From: CAVXTT01 sp963764685
Lineage (GTDB): Bacteria > Bacteroidota > Ignavibacteria > Ignavibacteriales > Ignavibacteriaceae
Direction of reading: 5' to 3'
Assembly: GCA_963764685.1 (NCBI GenBank)
Contig: CAVXTT010000017.1
Location: 186,001-250,000 of the forward strand
Length of the DNA stretch: 64,000 nt
Under the pieces are notes generated by a model, which worked only from the letters and a program-made list of their open reading frames with translations, was not told the DNA's origin and made no database searches. The position numbers and the translations under genes are program-made. Positions 38,162 to 47,203 of the stretch are shown in pieces. Within the stretch, counting starts at the first letter, position 1. Every line of letters starts with the position of its first letter.

Positions 38162-38679
38162 GTGTCTGTTTGTCGTACCAATATTAAAAACTAACTCAAA
38201 TCTCACTCCAGGAAAGAGAAGGGCTGTGGATGAGTTCCAATACCATCGAACTTTTTTTAAAAACCACTTCATTAACACTTCGTCAACACCTGGTTCTAGA
38301 CAGCTTGTAAACAGTTTGCTCACGTCTTATAAAGCCCTTGGAGCTGTCTGTTTTAAGCCAGCAGCATGCTCTTTACAAAGCTTTAGCAAGACTTGAATTA
38401 TATATCTGGAGCGATTTGTTACTATGGTGTAAATAAAATGTTTGTTAAAAGTTCAATTTTGGAGCAAATTAGCCTTTAATTGCTTCAGTCAAAGACTCCT
38501 TAGCAATGACAAAATTTATTCAGACAATCATCCATTCATTCATTCATCCAATTCCTGCCTCTGAAGCAATGGCATTTATTTGGCCAATCCCACTCACTCC
38601 GGCACGATTTATTTTCCTTGTGATAATCCCTTATTAGCCTTAATTTTCTTAGTTACATTTTTATTTAAAGGGAAAACCC
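38162..38679. other. Non-coding interval with weak short-period repeats
   Basis: No gene seen. CACTTCATTAA and CACTTCGTCAA stand in 11-base phase at 38265-38286. ACAGCTTGT at 38300-38308 can pair with AGCTGTCTG at 38342-38350. An ATTCATTCATTCATCC run lies at 38530-38545. These are much weaker than the arrays at 21470 and 44205. Confidence 0.35.
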
Positions 38680-40814
38680 GTGCTACGCAAAATCACCTCT
38701 CTTAATTTCCTGCTTCTTCTATTTCTTCTTGCAGGCTGTTTCCAGTCAACAGAAATTACCAAGGAAGAAAAATCAATCAATTCTTCGTCCGCATTTAATC
38801 CCGATACTGTCAGGCCGCATAAATTTGATACAGGGAAAATGTGGACATTTGACTTCCCGCCGCTTGAATACTTTAAGGAAGAATATAATTTTTCTCCGTC
38901 CAGGGAGTGGCTGGATGATGTAAGACTTTCAGCATTAAAATTCGGTAACTGGTGCAGCGGTTCTTTTGTATCAGCTGACGGATTGATTATGACGAATAAC
39001 CATTGTTCTGATTTTATTATGAAAGATATTCAGAAAGAAGGGGAGGATCTCAGGACAACCGGATTTTATGCAAAAACACTGGAGGAGGAAAGAAAGCATC
39101 CTACTCTAAAAGTTGATCAGCTTGTAGCGATTGAAGATGTTACCAAAGAAATTCAGGATTCCATTGCCTTGGGTAAAACGGAAACAGAAAAACTGGAAAA
39201 GAAAAAATCTATAATCGAGCAGATAAAGAAGAGAAAAACAGGGGATGGATTAATTTATGATGTGGTTACCCTTTATAACGGGGGACGTTATTCACTTTAT
39301 GGGTACAAAAGATACACTGATATACGTCTTGTTCTCATCCCGGAGACCGAATTAGGTTTATACGGTGGAGATCCTGATAATTATACTTTCCCGAGATACA
39401 GTCTCGATTTTACATTCTGGCGGGCATATGATGAGAACGGTAAACCTGCTAAAATTTCTAACTATTTTAAGTGGAGCCCGGATGGTGCTAAAGAAGATGA
39501 ACTTTTATTTGTAGTTGGAAACCCGGAAATACCAGCAAGCTCAAGACAATGTCACAGCTTGAATATATGAGGGATCATTCATATAAGAACAATGTGTTTA
39601 TATATAATGAAACTCAGAAAATGTATGAGACCTTGTCAGCTCAGAGCCCTGAAAAGATGAAGGAATACTCAGTCACTTTATCAGGCATTGCAAATGGGAA
39701 TAAAAGATATGCGGGAGTACTGAGGGGTCTTAAGAATCCGTATTATATGGCAAGGAAAAATGCTTTTGAGAAACAGTTCAGGGATTCAGTTCTTAGCAAG
39801 CCGGAGCTTAATAAAAAATATGGTGATCTCTGGGATAAAATTGCAGGCACACGTGCCGAAATGAGCCGTATCGCAGATGAAAATGCAGCAATATCCAGGA
39901 CCAAACTTATTTATTCAGATTATGATTTAATTGCCCAAAAGCTGATAGAACTTGCTGAAGAATTAAAGAAACCGGATAGCGCTGCGGCTGCGTCATATCT
40001 AGGTCCTGAACTGGAGAAAAAAATACAGTTCAATTTTCCCGCCTGACTTTAATAAAGAAGTAAGTAACGGGAAGCTGAAAATCCAGGCAGATCTTATGTA
40101 TAGGAACCTGGGACCGGAAAATGTATTAGTTCAGAAAACATTCGGCGGAATGAAAGGAATTGATGCCGTAAATTATGCATTAACCCATTCAACTATTACA
40201 ACTAAGGAAAACGCAGAAGCGCTTGCTCGCAAAGGTGCCGATGCGATCTTAAATTCTGACGATCCTTTCATCTTTTTGTGTTAAACACACGAGCCCGGGC
40301 AGAAGAACTTCAGAAGCTGATCAAAGAAATTAATGAGACTGAAAGTGTTTATGAAAATCAGCTTGGACAGGCTTTATATGAAATATACGGTACTTCCATT
40401 CCACCCGATGGAAGTTTTACTTTAAGACTGAGCGACGGGGTAATGAAAAGTTATGACTACAACGGCACCAAAGCTCCATTGGTTACTACATTCTATGGTT
40501 TATATGACCGTTATTACTCATTTAATAAAAAATTTCCCTGGAGCCTTCCTGAAAGATGGCAGAATCCCCCCGATAATTTTGACCTGGAAACACCTTACAA
40601 TTTTATAAGCACCCATGATATAGTAGGCGGAAGTTCGGGCAGTGCAGTAATAAATACACGGAAGGAAATTGTGGGTCTTGCTTTTGACGGAAATATTGAA
40701 AGCAATGCCGGTTACTTTATTTATGATGATGTTGAAAACAGGATGATTTCAGTTGCCTCGCAGGGTATTCTGGAAGTGGTAAGAGACCTTTATAAAGCCG
40801 ACACGGATAGCTAA
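38680..40814 (+). CDS. S46 dipeptidyl-peptidase (DPP7-like), first copy, three frameshifts
   Basis: Serine exopeptidase of the S46 family, normally about 720 residues. It has a lipoprotein-type start (LLFLLAGCFQST), His in MTNNHCSDF, Asp in GGDPDNYTFPRYSLDFTFW, and Ser in VGGSSGSAVINTRKE. Three shifts break it: a missing G near 39523 (GNPGNTSKLKTMSQ restored), an extra C near 40041 (FPPDFNKEVSNG restored) and a missing T in a T-run near 40275 (FIFFVLNTRARAEE restored). All catalytic residues remain, so it is either one intact gene with errors or a recently inactivated duplicate of the following gene. About 45-50% similar to that gene by eye. Confidence 0.8.
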
Positions 40815-40937
40815 TGAACTTGCAGCCGGAATGGTGCAGCTGAATCCATAAAATTCAATATAAAATGATGGATTCCTTAGACTAATTAAAGGATATTGAG
40901 TAATTTTAAAGCTAGTTTTTTATTTAATAGGACAATT

Positions 40938-43115
40938 ATGAAACTCTCGATTCGGGTGACAATCCCCTTATTTTTAATCCTTATCTTTTTCGGATGTTCG
41001 GCAACAAGTGAAGTTGCAAAAGAGGAAAAACAAACCACATATCAATGGTTTAATCCCGATACCGTTAAAGCAGGTCGTTTTGATACTGGTACAATGTGGA
41101 CTTTTGAATATCCCCCATTGGATTATTTTAAAGAAACTTACAACTTTACCCCTGACAAGCAGTGGCTGGAGAATGCACAAATGGCAGCATTAAGATTTGC
41201 TACTTACTGCTCAGCCTCATTTGTATCCGGCGACGGTCTGGTGATGACAAATGATCATTGTGCAAGGGAAAGTGTAACTGAAGTTCAGGTTGAAGGCGAA
41301 AATCTTCAGGAGACAGGTTTCTTTGCTGAAAAATTAGAAGATGAAAGAAAAGTTCCGAGCTTATTTGTTGATCAGCTTGTATTAATCAGGGATGTTACTG
41401 ATGAAATTCTAAAGAGTGCTGAGGGTGTTCAGGGTTATGAAGCTCAGCAATCAGCAATGAAAAGCAAAATAACAGATATCGAGGTAAGAGTAGCTGATTC
41501 CACCGGGCTTGAAATATCTGTTACTGCCTTGTACAATGGGGCTAAGTATTCGCTTTACGGATATAAAAGATATACCGATGTGAGACTTGTTTTCTCTCCT
41601 GAAACACAGCTTGGATATTTTGGAGGCGATCCCGATAATTTTACTTATCCGCGTTATGATCTTGACTGCAGCTTTTTCAGAGTATATGATGAATCGGGCA
41701 GTCCTTTAAAGACAGATCATTACTTTAAATGGAGCAGTAATGGTGCTTCGGAAGGAGAATCCATTTTTGTGGTTGGAAATCCTGCGTCAACTACCAGATT
41801 GAATACTGTTGCTCAATTGGAATACGCCAGAGATATACAGTATCCAAGATTCCTGAAAGTGCTGGAAGACCTGGCCGATATTTATACCGCAAAGATCGCT
41901 ACAAATCCCCCGGACAAAGATGAGCTTCAAAATACTCTGTATTCTTACACCAATTCACTCAAGGCTTACAAGGGTATTCTTGGCGGGCTGCAGAATGCTG
42001 TTCTAATGGCAAAGAAAAAAGACTTCGAGAAAAAGTTCAGAGACGGCGTTTTATCCGACAGCCGTTTGAATAACGAATATGGAGATCTCTGGACGAAGAT
42101 AGCCGATGGGCGAAATGAGCTTAGAGGTTTTACAAGTGAGTTGTTTGCTCTTAATGTCAATCCCTTAACTTCATCCGAGTATTTTTTGGTTGCCTCCGAT
42201 GTGATTGATCTTGCGGAACAGCTGAAACTCCCGGAAGACCAGAGACCTGAGGATTACCGCGGAGCGCAGCTCGACAGTACAGTACAAAATATTCTCCCTA
42301 CGGAATTCGATCATTGGTTCCAGGAAATGGTTTTGGAAAAACAAATACCGAGATTGTATACCCTGCTGGGACCGGATTACCCTCTCCTGAAAAAAATTAC
42401 AGGAGGTAAAAATGGAAAAGAAGCAGCCGAATATATGCTGAATAATTCTTTCCTTACTTCTCAGGAAAAATTACTTGCACAGGTAAAGAAGGGTCCGGAT
42501 GCCATACTGAATTCAGATGATCCTTTTATTTATTTTATGCTGAATTCACAGGATAGAAGAGATGCACTTATGGCCAGGAGCACTGAGATCACTTCCAGAG
42601 AGGCAGTTTATAATAATCAATTAGGTAAAGCTTTATACGAGGTTTACGGTACATCTATTGCTCCCGATGCTACATTTACTTTGCGCATATCTGATGGTGT
42701 TGTGAAAGGATTCTCCTATAATGGAACAGTGGCTCCTACTTTTACAACATTCTACGGACTCTACGATAGATTTTATTCTTTTAAAAAAGAAGCACCATTT
42801 AATCTTCCTGAAAGATGGGTAAATCCTCCTGCAGAATTTGATCTGTCCACTCCTTTTAATTTTGTCTCCACAAATGACATTATAGGGGGGAATTCAGGAA
42901 GTGCAGTTATAAATAAGGACGGAGAAGTGGTAGGGCTGGCTTTTGACGGCAACATTGAGAGTCTACCGGGAAGCTTTATTTTTGAGCCCGAAAATAACAG
43001 AATGGTTTCTGTTCATTCTGCGGGAATGATCGAAGCTATCCGTGATCTTTATAAAGCTACACGTCTTTCAGATGAACTGACTGGCGGGCACCTTCTAACC
43101 CGTAAAACAGAATAA
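40938..43115 (+). CDS. S46 dipeptidyl-peptidase (DPP7-like), second copy
   Basis: 725 residues from the ATG at 40938 (MKLSIRVTIPLFLILIFFGC), a lipoprotein signal with Cys20; the earlier in-frame ATG at 40896 would place 14 residues before it. Catalytic residues: His in MTNDHCARE, Asp in GGDPDNFTYPRYDLD and Ser in IGGNSGSAVINKDGE. Eighteen residues after the Ser is a Gly (AFDGNIES), the position that is Gly in DPP7 and Arg in DPP11. A preference for hydrophobic rather than acidic P1 residues is therefore inferred. Role: removal of dipeptides from imported peptides in the periplasm. Confidence 0.92.
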   Translation: MKLSIRVTIPLFLILIFFGCSATSEVAKEEKQTTYQWFNPDTVKAGRFDTGTMWTFEYPPLDYFKETYNFTPDKQWLENAQMAALRFATYCSASFVSGDGLVMTNDHCARESVTEVQVEGENLQETGFFAEKLEDERKVPSLFVDQLVLIRDVTDEILKSAEGVQGYEAQQSAMKSKITDIEVRVADSTGLEISVTALYNGAKYSLYGYKRYTDVRLVFSPETQLGYFGGDPDNFTYPRYDLDCSFFRVYDESGSPLKTDHYFKWSSNGASEGESIFVVGNPASTTRLNTVAQLEYARDIQYPRFLKVLEDLADIYTAKIATNPPDKDELQNTLYSYTNSLKAYKGILGGLQNAVLMAKKKDFEKKFRDGVLSDSRLNNEYGDLWTKIADGRNELRGFTSELFALNVNPLTSSEYFLVASDVIDLAEQLKLPEDQRPEDYRGAQLDSTVQNILPTEFDHWFQEMVLEKQIPRLYTLLGPDYPLLKKITGGKNGKEAAEYMLNNSFLTSQEKLLAQVKKGPDAILNSDDPFIYFMLNSQDRRDALMARSTEITSREAVYNNQLGKALYEVYGTSIAPDATFTLRISDGVVKGFSYNGTVAPTFTTFYGLYDRFYSFKKEAPFNLPERWVNPPAEFDLSTPFNFVSTNDIIGGNSGSAVINKDGEVVGLAFDGNIESLPGSFIFEPENNRMVSVHSAGMIEAIRDLYKATRLSDELTGGHLLTRKTE

Positions 43116-43129
43116 CTACGCCAGGTATT

Positions 43130-43168
43130 AAAAAAGAGGCTGATAAATTTTATCAGCCTCTTTTTTTA
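43130..43168. terminator. Bidirectional terminator after the S46 pair
   Basis: GAGGCTGATAAA-TTTTATCAGCCTC, 12-base arms, with A-run before and T-run after. Confidence 0.92.
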
Positions 43169-43176
43169 TTTAAATT

Positions 43177-43240
43177 TCTAATCAACTAATCAACTAATCA
43201 ACCAATCAACTAATCAACTAATCAACCAATCAACTAATCA
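43177..43240. repeat. Octamer tandem array TAATCAAC / CAATCAAC
   Basis: Eight units of 8 bases, mostly TAATCAAC with every third unit often CAATCAAC. It lies at the 3' end of the minus-strand lipoprotein gene, whose stop is formed by the last unit. Confidence 0.92.
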
Positions 43241-43821
43241 ACTATATTATAGTCTATCAGGTCCCAATAGACCTCCTGCTCAAGCTGTCCTCCTATTGAA
43301 GATCGGTGAGCTTTCACTATCCCGATGCCAGGTTTTATCCAATAGGTTGTAATATTAACTTCAGATGAAGTAACGACTGGATTATAGATGCGGTAGCAGT
43401 CGGTAAAAAATTTAAATTCATTTGTTACGTTTTCAATTGTCTGAACTTGCATCGGACCATAGATTGAATTATACTGCATTCCCTCCCGCAGGGGGGAAAG
43501 AACCAGCAGCCTGTATTTTTGAGAGAAGGAATAGAGAGCGGCGTCGGTAGAGTCCCCCGAGAACACTACTTTGGTTGTATCAGCAGTCTTCGTATTAAAA
43601 AAGGTCCAATGAGTTACCTTTCCTTCAAAGAAGCCGACTGATGAAATTATACTGACTTCAACGGTATCGTGTTCAGTAGTACTGCTGTCATATACAGTAT
43701 ATTTCCAGTACGAACCTACCGTTGAAGGTATTTCATAGTTTCTGCCTGAAGGGGAAACAGCATCCTCATTACAGCTCAAAAATATGAACCCAACAAAAAT
43801 CAGAGAAAGGAGATATTTCAA
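43234..43821 (-). CDS. Hypothetical lipoprotein
   Basis: Start chosen at a TTG (43821), which gives the lipoprotein signal KYLLSLIFVGFIFLSC. The ATG further up (43881) would put 20 extra residues in front of it. 195 residues. The body begins GRNYEIPSTVGSYWKYTVYD and contains WIKPGIGIVK, as in lipoproteins with a DUF-type single domain of repeated beta strands. No name recognised. The stop lies in the octamer array, so slippage there could change the C-terminus. Confidence 0.65.
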   Translation of the reverse strand: MKYLLSLIFVGFIFLSCNEDAVSPSGRNYEIPSTVGSYWKYTVYDSSTTEHDTVEVSIISSVGFFEGKVTHWTFFNTKTADTTKVVFSGDSTDAALYSFSQKYRLLVLSPLREGMQYNSIYGPMQVQTIENVTNEFKFFTDCYRIYNPVVTSSEVNITTYWIKPGIGIVKAHRSSIGGQLEQEVYWDLIDYNIVD

Positions 43822-43881
43822 AACCCGGTCCCTATTATTCCATAATACAAATCTTTGCAAAATAATTGTTAAAGTCAACAA

Positions 43882-44204
43882 TTATACCTTTTTTACAGAC
43901 CTGTCCAAAACGATAAAAAAAAGAATCCCTTGTAAAAAGCTGATAAATTTATTTTAACCAAAAAACAGTATTCGTCTTAAAAGTGATTCTATGACAAATG
44001 TAACACTTTTCAGTTAAATATTATATCACCTGGATAGAAATCTTTTCACCCTGTCTATTGTGCCAGAGAATCCACAATTGTCTTCCGCAAGATCGGCTGA
44101 TCTCCTCAGATTGGATTCAGTCTCCTGGATTCATCTAAACGCGCTCTGAAAAAAAATCCTGTTCAATTTGTACCAAAGTGAGAAAAATTACCCAAATTTA
44201 TTAC
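43882..44204. other. Non-coding interval
   Basis: No gene, RNA or strong repeat seen. Short words shared with the prs upstream region occur (GATAAATTTATTTTAA at 43944-43959 and at 8162-8177). Confidence 0.3.
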
Positions 44205-44215
44205 TAATTGCTTTA

Positions 44216-44337
44216 TAATTGCTTATCTGTAAGCCATCTCTAAGCCATCTGTAAGCCATCTGTAAGCCATAAGTGCTGTTTTATGGCTTACAGATGGCTT
44301 ACAGAAGGCTTACGTATGGCCTTTACATATGCAATCT
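44216..44337. repeat. Inverted 11-bp-unit array (5 + 5 units)
   Basis: Left arm: CTGTAAGCCAT at 44227, 44249 and 44260 and CTCTAAGCCAT at 44238, preceded by a diverged unit at 44216. Loop of 12 bases (AAGTGCTGTTTT). Right arm: ATGGCTTACAG at 44283 and 44294, AAGGCTTACGT at 44305, ATGGCCTTTAC at 44316 and a diverged unit at 44327. Strict 11-base phase, same architecture as 21470-21594 but with unrelated sequence. Confidence 0.9.
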
Positions 44338-44531
44338 TTGTACTATTCTTTATAAATAACATAGTTAAATGTGAATTGTTCTTGAATGAAATGGGGGAAA
44401 GAAACCAGGATTAAGCAGATTAAGGGCTATGAGATTGCAAGGCTTATTAATTTTACAAATAAACAGAGGGAGGGTATTTCAACAGTTGGGATAAATACAT
44501 CAAACCGAATAGCGACTTGAGGTACGATGGA

Positions 44532-44624
44532 TTGAAATTAAAAAAGAAAAAAATCTGTCCAATATGGACGGTTATTTCAATTTTTATTATTTCTATTTTA
44601 TTTTGGACAGCAGTGCTTTTTTAA
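44532..44624 (+). other. Possible 30-residue membrane peptide, TTG start
   Basis: The frame reads LKLKKKKICPIWTVISIFII then ILFWTAVLF. It has a GAGG sequence 10 bases before the TTG. The DNA aligns without gaps to 8187 onward. Each of the two lies about 200 bases after a short-period array and less than 100 bases before a conserved gene. Coding status is uncertain. Confidence 0.25.
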
Positions 44625-44690
44625 GCATGTATCCCGGGAGATCCTAAAATCCCTAAAAATTTATATTTTATAACTAAAAAGAGAAAATCT

Positions 44691-45161
44691 ATGGCAAAAA
44701 AATACTGGCTGGTTAAAAGTGAACCGGAGGTTTACTCAATTGAGAAACTGAAGAAGGAGAAAAACTCTACCACATCCTGGGACGGTGTGAGAAATTACCA
44801 GGCAAGGAACTTTATAAGAGATGAGATGAAGAAAGGAGACCAGGTATTATTTTACTACAGCAGTACTAAGCCTAACGCGGTAGCTGGTTACTGCGAAATA
44901 GTGAAAGACGGCTATCCTGATAAGACACAATTCGATCCTGAAGATGAACATTTTTTCCCTTCAGCTGATCCGGCGAATCCTTCCTGGTATTCGGTTGATA
45001 TAAAATTTGTGAAACAGTTTAAGAATCCTGTCACCCTTGAAGATATTAAATCTAACAGCAAGCTCAAAAATATGCGGCTCATCCAGCGAGGGAACAGGCT
45101 TTCAGTAATGCCCGTAACCAAAGAAGAGTTCGATGAAATAGTGAGAATGGGAAGTAAATAG
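44691..45161 (+). CDS. EVE domain protein
   Basis: A 156-residue single EVE (PUA-like) domain: KYWLVKSEPEVYSIEKL at the start, TTSWDGVRNYQARNF and GDQVLFYYSS. EVE domains bind modified bases in DNA or RNA; in bacteria they are stand-alone readers or parts of restriction systems. No restriction genes are adjacent, so a general RNA or DNA role is more likely. Confidence 0.93.
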   Translation: MAKKYWLVKSEPEVYSIEKLKKEKNSTTSWDGVRNYQARNFIRDEMKKGDQVLFYYSSTKPNAVAGYCEIVKDGYPDKTQFDPEDEHFFPSADPANPSWYSVDIKFVKQFKNPVTLEDIKSNSKLKNMRLIQRGNRLSVMPVTKEEFDEIVRMGSK

Positions 45162-45201
45162 TCCGATGGTCCTATGACCATCATTCAATCGTGCTATAGA
45201 T

Positions 45202-45654
45202 CTATCGAATAACTTCCTTACGCATAACGTGATGAGGAATTGAACCAAATAGCTTAACAGTCTTCTTTATAGTTCTGTAGCCGTGCTTTTCATAAAAGGG
45301 AATGGCAGTATCACGAGAGTTCAGGACAATATATTTTGCTCCGGATTCTCCGGCTTTCCTTTCCAGCTCCTTAATGATGAGACTTCCTATACCTTGTTTC
45401 TGGTAACCATCCTCAACAGCCATAAATCTGATTTGTGCTTCATCCGGTGAATTGAAATGAAGTCTTCCTATTCCCACAGGCTTGCTCTCCTGAGTGCAGA
45501 TCATTATGTGGTACGCACTTTCTTCTATACTATCCTTTTCACTTCCTTTCGGCTGATCCCATGGCTTCCTTAACTGTCGCCATCTTAGGTCATAATATAG
45601 ATCAAATTCCTGAGGTGTCGCCGGGGATGTAATTGTCAGATTTTTAATTTCCAT
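45202..45654 (-). CDS. GNAT-family N-acetyltransferase
   Basis: 150 residues, ElaA-like: LYYDLRWRQLRKPWDQPKGS near the start, IRFMAVEDGYQKQGIGSLII for acetyl-CoA binding, and FYEKHGYRTI. Its ATG overlaps the end of rmuC by 11 bases. Substrate unknown. Confidence 0.88.
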   Translation of the reverse strand: MEIKNLTITSPATPQEFDLYYDLRWRQLRKPWDQPKGSEKDSIEESAYHIMICTQESKPVGIGRLHFNSPDEAQIRFMAVEDGYQKQGIGSLIIKELERKAGESGAKYIVLNSRDTAIPFYEKHGYRTIKKTVKLFGSIPHHVMRKEVIR

Positions 45655-47035
45655 TATTATTATTTTCTTCTAAAAGAAAATCTGTTTCGGGATCCTCTTC
45701 AATCTTATTGAGAATGGAGGGAGGTAAAGATTTTGTTGTTTTAGCCCCGAGTTTTTTAATATTCTCTGCACGCTTAAGCAGGTTCCCGCTGCCGGTATGA
45801 AGTTTTTTCATAACCTCGTCATAGGTCATATGTGAGGATGAGATCTTTTTCCCGAGCTCCAGAAGGTCTTCAATTATGCTCTGAATCTTATCATACATCG
45901 CGCCTCCCTGGCGGGCTATTTCAAGAGCATTCTTATTCTGATGTTCCTGGCGCCAAATACTGGCAATAGTGCGTAAAGTTGCAAGCAGGGTAGAGGGACT
46001 GACGATTACAATATTTTGCCCAAATGCCTCATTGAACATTTCAGGTTCATTCTGTACCGCCAGGCTGAATGCCGGTTCAATAGGCATAAATAAAAGCACA
46101 AAATCAAGTGTCTCTATCTGATAAAGATTCTGATAATTTTTTGAGCTCAATTCTTTTATATGTTTCTTTATCGAATTTATATGCTCCCTGAGTGCTGCAG
46201 CTGTTAAGGCAGTATCATCAGATGAGCAATACCGTTCATAAGCAGATAAGGAAACTTTTGAGTCGATCACGAGACATTTATTTTCCGGAAGGTAAATAAC
46301 AATATCGGGCTGAAGACGTTTAGATCCTTCGAGGAAAAAGCTCTGCTGGACCTCATATTCACGTCCCTTTACCAGGCCTGATTTTTCCAGAATACTCTCC
46401 AGGATAAATTCTCCCCAATTACCCTGGGTTTTAGTTTGTCCTTTTAATGCATTTGTAAGATTATTAGCATCCTTGCTCATCTGCTGGTTTAATTCATGAA
46501 GGGACTTTAACTGCTGGATCAGTCCAGCTCTTTCTTTTGAATCGGACACATAGATGGTATCAACCTTTTGCTCAAAGGATTTAATCTTTTCACCAAGCGG
46601 GCGGAGTATTTCGTTGATATTAGTCTGGTTCTGCTCTGTAAATTTCTTGCTTTTTTCATCAAGCAGGTCATTTGCAATATTCCGGAACTCGGTTGTAAAC
46701 CTCTCTCTGAGCTGTTCTACCTCCTGCTTATGCTCTTCAAACCTTTGTTTCAGGTTCTGGTAATTGCTGGACAGGGAGGCTAAGTCGGCATTCAATCTGG
46801 TATTTATTTCAAGATACTGTGTTATTTCCTCCTTCTGAGTATCGCAATTCTTCTGCAGCATCTGAGCCTGTGCATCGGATTTTCCCTTTTCAAGAGTAAT
46901 AAGATTTATCTGTTTTCTTAAGCTATCGGTTTCAGCAAATTGTGCTGCCTTTTCTTTCTCAAATTTATTCCTGAGAAAGAACCAGAGTGCGATGGTTCCA
47001 ATTAATATTCCGGAAAGAAAAAAGATTACTTCCAT
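45644..47035 (-). CDS. rmuC: DNA recombination protein RmuC
   Basis: 463 residues: an N-terminal membrane helix (1-21), a long coiled coil (about 25-190) and the RmuC nuclease-like domain (about 195-420: GNWGEFILESILEKSGL, QPDIVIYLPENKCLVIDSKV, VLLFMPIEPAF). RmuC limits DNA rearrangements at inverted repeats in E. coli, which is noteworthy in a window so rich in them. Downstream GNAT is co-transcribed. Confidence 0.95.
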   Translation of the reverse strand: MEVIFFLSGILIGTIALWFFLRNKFEKEKAAQFAETDSLRKQINLITLEKGKSDAQAQMLQKNCDTQKEEITQYLEINTRLNADLASLSSNYQNLKQRFEEHKQEVEQLRERFTTEFRNIANDLLDEKSKKFTEQNQTNINEILRPLGEKIKSFEQKVDTIYVSDSKERAGLIQQLKSLHELNQQMSKDANNLTNALKGQTKTQGNWGEFILESILEKSGLVKGREYEVQQSFFLEGSKRLQPDIVIYLPENKCLVIDSKVSLSAYERYCSSDDTALTAAALREHINSIKKHIKELSSKNYQNLYQIETLDFVLLFMPIEPAFSLAVQNEPEMFNEAFGQNIVIVSPSTLLATLRTIASIWRQEHQNKNALEIARQGGAMYDKIQSIIEDLLELGKKISSSHMTYDEVMKKLHTGSGNLLKRAENIKKLGAKTTKSLPPSILNKIEEDPETDFLLEENNNNGN

Positions 47036-47140
47036 TGCAAATACCCATTATAATATAGACATATAAACTGCACAAAGTTAATGACTAAAAGAAATATTAA
47101 AAAGATAATTGCGACAAAAGTGAGAAGTTTAAAAAATAAA

Positions 47141-47160
47141 AGCCGGTATGTATCCCGGCT
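47141..47160 (-). terminator. Terminator of the ammonia-lyase gene
   Basis: On the minus strand AGCCGG-GATACATA-CCGGCT is followed by TTTTATTTTTT. Confidence 0.85.
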
Positions 47161-47166
47161 TTGTAA

Positions 47167-47187
47167 GGAACGATCATGGATCGTTCC
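47167..47187. repeat. Perfect palindrome GGAACGATC-ATG-GATCGTTCC
   Basis: Nine-base perfect arms and a 3-base loop, 17 bases from the stop of the ammonia-lyase gene. A degenerate copy is at 36150. Confidence 0.7.
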
Positions 47188-47203
47188 GCATATTAAAAGT
47201 TAT

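Noticed and set aside
38265..38350. Another 11-base inverted array
   Set aside because: Only two clear units and one short pairing; too weak to call alongside 21470 and 44216.
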